From positions 1 through 7,933 of the forward strand of contig CBDVBD010000150.1 in NCBI GenBank assembly GCA_965372135.1: a DNA stretch of 7,933 nucleotides. The letters are read 5' to 3'. Within the stretch, counting starts at the first letter, position 1. Each line of letters opens with the position of its first letter. The notes under the pieces were generated by a model. It was given only the letters and a program-made list of their open reading frames with translations. It made no database searches and was not told the origin of the DNA. Shown piece after piece: positions 5,375 through 7,933 of the stretch. This stretch comes from CBDVBD01 sp965372135. Its GTDB lineage: Bacteria > Electryoneota > RPQS01 > CBDVBD01. Made by a program: the position numbers and the translations under genes.

Positions 5375-7035
5375 TGTCCAAAGGTAATTTCCCTCGTGAT
5401 TACGGCAGGACGTTGGCGGTGCTTCCGGTGGATCAATGGACCGAAGAGACCGAGCGCAGAATTCAGGGAAAACCGGAAATCAGGGTTAACTTGTTAGAGG
5501 GATACGACAAAGTGGATTTCCGGGTCAACGGTACGTTTTCAATAATCGATTTGACCGGTGCACCCGTTTTTGAAAATATTAATTCGGACCTATTATGGCG
5601 GTCCCGGGTGGAGGAATCACAGGGTGGGCAGTTTATTTACAGCATCTTATTGACCGCGTTTCGGTACCAGGATCGCGCCATGGAACTGCTGCGCCACCTG
5701 GAATCCAAGGGGCATCACGGATATATCCGCCGTTTGGGGTATCCGGTGGATATCGACGGCAAGATTGTCAGCGATAACACCAAATACCGGGTATTGGTGG
5801 GGAATTTCTTGGCGGAAAAAGAGGCACTGAAAGCGCTCGCTGCCTTTACCGATGATTTCGCTCCCCGGGTGATCCGCGAGAAGATTCATCCATCACACGG
5901 GCAAATTGAAGTGTACGATGCGGAATACGACAACAGCTCTACTGTCAAGGACGGGTTTCGGATTATTCCTCATTCTGATGACGCCGTGATTACCCTGTAC
6001 GAGGTTCGGGTGGGGACCGGATTCCATTATGAAAAGCAGGAAGACCGGCAGTACCGCGGGATAATGGAAATCCGGCTGGACAACGAAGGGTTAATGCAGG
6101 CGATCTCGGAAGTGCCGATTGATATTTACCTTAAGGGAGTGGTGTCGTCGGAAATACCAGCGGAATTCCCTAAGGAGGCATTGATGGCAAAAGCCATTGC
6201 CTCACGCAGCGAGGTGCTGGCGAAACTGGGTACCAAGCATTTAAACGACCCATTCGATTTGTGCGCCACGGTACACTGCCAGGTCTATACCGGCATCTCC
6301 AACGAAGACCCCCGCACCGACGAGGTCGTCGAAGCGACTTACGGCAAGGTGTTGTTGTACGAGGATAACATCTGCGATGCGGTCTACAGCCCGGTATGCG
6401 GGGGGTACACCGAAAACAAGGAGAATGTGTGGAATCCGCCTGCGGAAAACTACTTGGTTGGATTATACGACGGGGACGCTGAAGCATCCGACCAATTCGA
6501 GCTTGATTTGACCAAAGAAAAGGATGTAGTAAAATGGATTAAAGAGGGACCACCGGCTCACTGCAACCTGAAGGACAAGGACCTGTCATTCGCATCGGAA
6601 TATCAACACCGCTATTTTCGTTGGATGGTGACCTATTCCCGCCAGGAACTGCAGGAAATCATCATGAAAAAGACTGGCGAGGACATCGGCACACTGTACG
6701 ATATCATACCGCTACAACGCGGGGTATCCGGTCGTTTGATGGAAATTGAAATCCTGGGCAGCCGGAAGAACTTGAAGATCAAGAAGGAGTTAAACATCCG
6801 TCGAGCCCTGTCCGATACGGCACTGAACAGCGCTTGTTTCGTTGTCGATATGGAATTAGGGGAAATGGGCACGCCCATCACCATCACCTTCCAGGGTGCC
6901 GGATGGGGACACGGAGTCGGGATGTGCCAGTACGGGGCGGCAATCATGGCGGAAAACAACGCCTTGCACCAGGAAATCCTGTCGCATTACTACCCCGACA
7001 CCACGATTGAAACTTTGTACCAGGTAGATAAATGA
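5374..7035 (+). CDS. SpoIID/LytB-type peptidoglycan lytic transglycosylase with SPOR-like insert
   Basis: This 553-residue protein belongs to the SpoIID/LytB family. SpoIID of Bacillus is a lytic transglycosylase that cuts glycan strands stripped of peptides. The SpoIID core starts near residue 205. It includes YLKGVVSSEIPAEFPKEAL (252-270, with Glu 260 aligning with the family's catalytic Glu), a DLCATVHCQVY loop with a conserved Cys pair (297, 302), SPVCGGYTEN (339-348) and the C-terminal signature GAGWGHGVGMCQYGA (508-522). Residues 86-170 resemble a SPOR module (FIYSILLTAFRYQDRAMELLRHLESKG, then KYRVLVGNFLAEKEAL), known in other proteins for binding denuded glycan. Residues 35-75 look like a partial copy of the SpoIID N-terminal strand region. 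An in-frame stop at 5362-5364 fixes ATG 5374 (AGGGG at 5363-5367) as the earliest start, and no signal peptide or membrane segment is visible, which is odd for a wall enzyme. prfB follows 70 bases later, possibly on the same transcript. Confidence 0.85.
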   Translation: MSKGNFPRDYGRTLAVLPVDQWTEETERRIQGKPEIRVNLLEGYDKVDFRVNGTFSIIDLTGAPVFENINSDLLWRSRVEESQGGQFIYSILLTAFRYQDRAMELLRHLESKGHHGYIRRLGYPVDIDGKIVSDNTKYRVLVGNFLAEKEALKALAAFTDDFAPRVIREKIHPSHGQIEVYDAEYDNSSTVKDGFRIIPHSDDAVITLYEVRVGTGFHYEKQEDRQYRGIMEIRLDNEGLMQAISEVPIDIYLKGVVSSEIPAEFPKEALMAKAIASRSEVLAKLGTKHLNDPFDLCATVHCQVYTGISNEDPRTDEVVEATYGKVLLYEDNICDAVYSPVCGGYTENKENVWNPPAENYLVGLYDGDAEASDQFELDLTKEKDVVKWIKEGPPAHCNLKDKDLSFASEYQHRYFRWMVTYSRQELQEIIMKKTGEDIGTLYDIIPLQRGVSGRLMEIEILGSRKNLKIKKELNIRRALSDTALNSACFVVDMELGEMGTPITITFQGAGWGHGVGMCQYGAAIMAENNALHQEILSHYYPDTTIETLYQVDK

Positions 7036-7040
7036 GGATC

Positions 7041-7063
7041 ATAACACCGGAATAGGGTGTTAT
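7041..7063 (+). repeat. 8-bp hairpin between the SpoIID-like gene and prfB
   Basis: ATAACACC (7041-7048) pairs perfectly with GGTGTTAT (7056-7063) around a 7-base loop. No T-tract follows, so it is not a standard intrinsic terminator. It could protect an upstream mRNA 3' end or modulate read-through into prfB. Confidence 0.45.
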
Positions 7064-7105
7064 TGAAGCCCACTACAGCAACAATTCTTAGGAAGGAAAG
7101 ATATT

Positions 7106-7933
7106 ATGGGGCAGAGGGACGACATACAAATAACACTGCGTGAAATGAATACAAGGCTGGAACGGCTATGGAGCTGCCTTTGACATCGAAACCAAGCATA
7201 AGGAGGTAGAACAGCTCGAAGCCGAAACCGTAAAAGCTGGTTTCTGGGACGATTCCCGAACCGCCCAGGAAATCCTGAAGAAAATCACCAGGTTAAAGGA
7301 AAGTATTGATTCCTGGCAGCAGGTACGGGCTAAATTCGATGATTTAAATGTATTGGCGGAAATGGCGGCGGAAGAGGATGACTCGGAAGGTTGGGATGAA
7401 GTGGTGAAGGAATCCGCCGCTGTGAATAAAGTGCTGTCATCGTTGGAATTCCGAACCATGCTCAGCGGTGACGACGATCCTCGCGACGCCATATTCACCA
7501 TCCATTCCGGCGCCGGGGGCACCGAAGCCAACGATTGGGCGCAGATGCTGCTCCGGATGTACCTGCGTTACTGCGAACGTGCCGGATTTCGGGTCACCGT
7601 ACTGGATGAGCAGCCGGGCGATGCCGCCGGAATTAAATCCGTCACCGTGGAAGCCTGCGCTGATTATGCTTTCGGCTACTTGAAAGCGGAAGTGGGGGTA
7701 CACCGCTTGGTTCGAATCTCACCCTTCGATTTCAATTCCCGCCGACACACCTCCTTTGCCAGTGTTTTCGTCTATCCCGAAGTGGAGGAGGATGAGGAGG
7801 TTGAGATCAATCCCAATGACCTGAGGATAGATACCTTCCGGGCATCGGGAGCAGGTGGTCAACATGTCAATAAGACCGACAGCGCCGTCCGCATCACCCA
7901 TCTTCCCACCCACATCGTGGCAACCTGCCAATC
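7106..7933 (+). CDS. prfB: Peptide chain release factor 2, expressed by +1 programmed frameshift (3' truncated by window end)
   Basis: RF2 reads UGA and UAA stop codons and triggers peptide release on the ribosome. The start ATG 7106 follows AAGGA (7093-7097, 8-base spacing). The zero frame encodes 25 residues (MGQRDDIQITLREMN...LWSCL) and stops at TGA 7181. A +1 shift on CTT continues at GAC 7182. The shifted frame shows the helical domain (KAGFWDDSRTAQEILKK), the core GAGGTEANDWAQMLLRMY, the stop-codon-reading tripeptide SPF (7719-7727) and the catalytic GGQ (7854-7862) in SGAGGQHVNKTDSAVRITH. By codon count SPF is 205-207 and GGQ is 250-252, the same numbers as in E. coli RF2. Residue 246 is Ala, as in most RF2s, not the Thr of E. 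coli K-12. About 275 residues are present; some 90 C-terminal residues lie beyond the window. Confidence 0.97.
7170..7184 (+). promoter_or_regulatory. RF2 programmed +1 frameshift site
   Basis: The slippery codon CTT (7178-7180) is followed by TGA (7181-7183) and C (7184), the conserved CUU-UGA-C signal. GGAG (7170-7173) lies upstream. The zero-frame codons TGG AGC TGC CTT TGA are in the same register as the E. coli AGG GGG TAT CTT TGA, so the internal Shine-Dalgarno-like element has canonical spacing though a weaker core. When RF2 is scarce the ribosome pauses at UGA and shifts, giving autoregulation. Confidence 0.95.

Noticed and set aside
6170..6487. Reverse-strand 105-codon frame inside the SpoIID-like gene
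   Set aside because: It is fully antisense to a well-supported gene, Arg/Pro-rich and without recognisable motifs; a coding shadow. The same applies to the reverse frames at 583-924, 1716-2039, 6633-6959 and 7166-7531.
7041..7063. Hairpin after the SpoIID-like gene as an intrinsic terminator
   Set aside because: The stem is AT-rich and no T-tract follows, so termination is unlikely; it is kept only as a hairpin.
7181..7183. TGA in prfB as a pseudogene mutation or a recoded UGA
   Set aside because: Position, CTT-TGA-C context and upstream GGAG match the known programmed frameshift, and other genes here end in ordinary TGA.

Overview
The window suggests a diderm (Gram-negative-type) bacterium of the broad FCB lineage, such as Calditrichota, KSB1-like or Marinimicrobia-like groups. 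The evidence is a secreted protein ending in a NYPNPF / FlgD-Ig-like sorting domain, a PorV/PorQ-type outer-membrane barrel overlapping it, a fibronectin-III-like putative lipoprotein and a second outer-membrane barrel. UGA is an ordinary stop codon here and starts are preceded by GGAGG-type ribosome binding sites. The species assignment is inference; no rRNA is present. All genes are on the + strand.

Region A (1-3786) looks like one polycistronic unit of envelope genes. It holds the 3' end of a large secreted multidomain protein (CARDB remnant, ZU5-like module, Ig-like module, C-terminal sorting domain), a PorV/PorQ-family barrel whose start overlaps the upstream stop (ATGA), an FN3-like putative lipoprotein whose start zone overlaps or abuts the barrel gene, and, after a 44-base gap containing a 12-bp palindrome, a stand-alone SLBB-domain protein with a C-terminal membrane segment. 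A 9-codon ORF with a perfect Shine-Dalgarno sits just before the lipoprotein start.

Region B (3787-5158) is a monocistronic unit. A near-consensus sigma-70-type promoter (TTGACA, 17 bp, TATATA) precedes a predicted outer-membrane beta-barrel protein with an unusual charged helical C-terminal tail. A strong intrinsic terminator closes the unit.

Region C (5159-7933) starts with a 214-base leader containing phased T-tracts, a weak promoter candidate, two small hairpins and a short ORF whose stop overlaps the next start (TAATG). It continues with a 553-aa SpoIID/LytB-type peptidoglycan glycosidase that has a SPOR-like insert but no visible signal peptide. It ends with the first three quarters of prfB (release factor 2), including the autoregulatory +1 programmed frameshift site CTT-TGA-C after 25 codons. 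The window ends just past the GGQ motif.

The first three or four genes probably work together in delivering or anchoring a surface protein through a type IX-like route. The SpoIID-like and prfB genes are housekeeping-type genes. No RNA genes, mobile elements or CRISPR arrays are visible. No intergenic stretch exceeds 300 bases.
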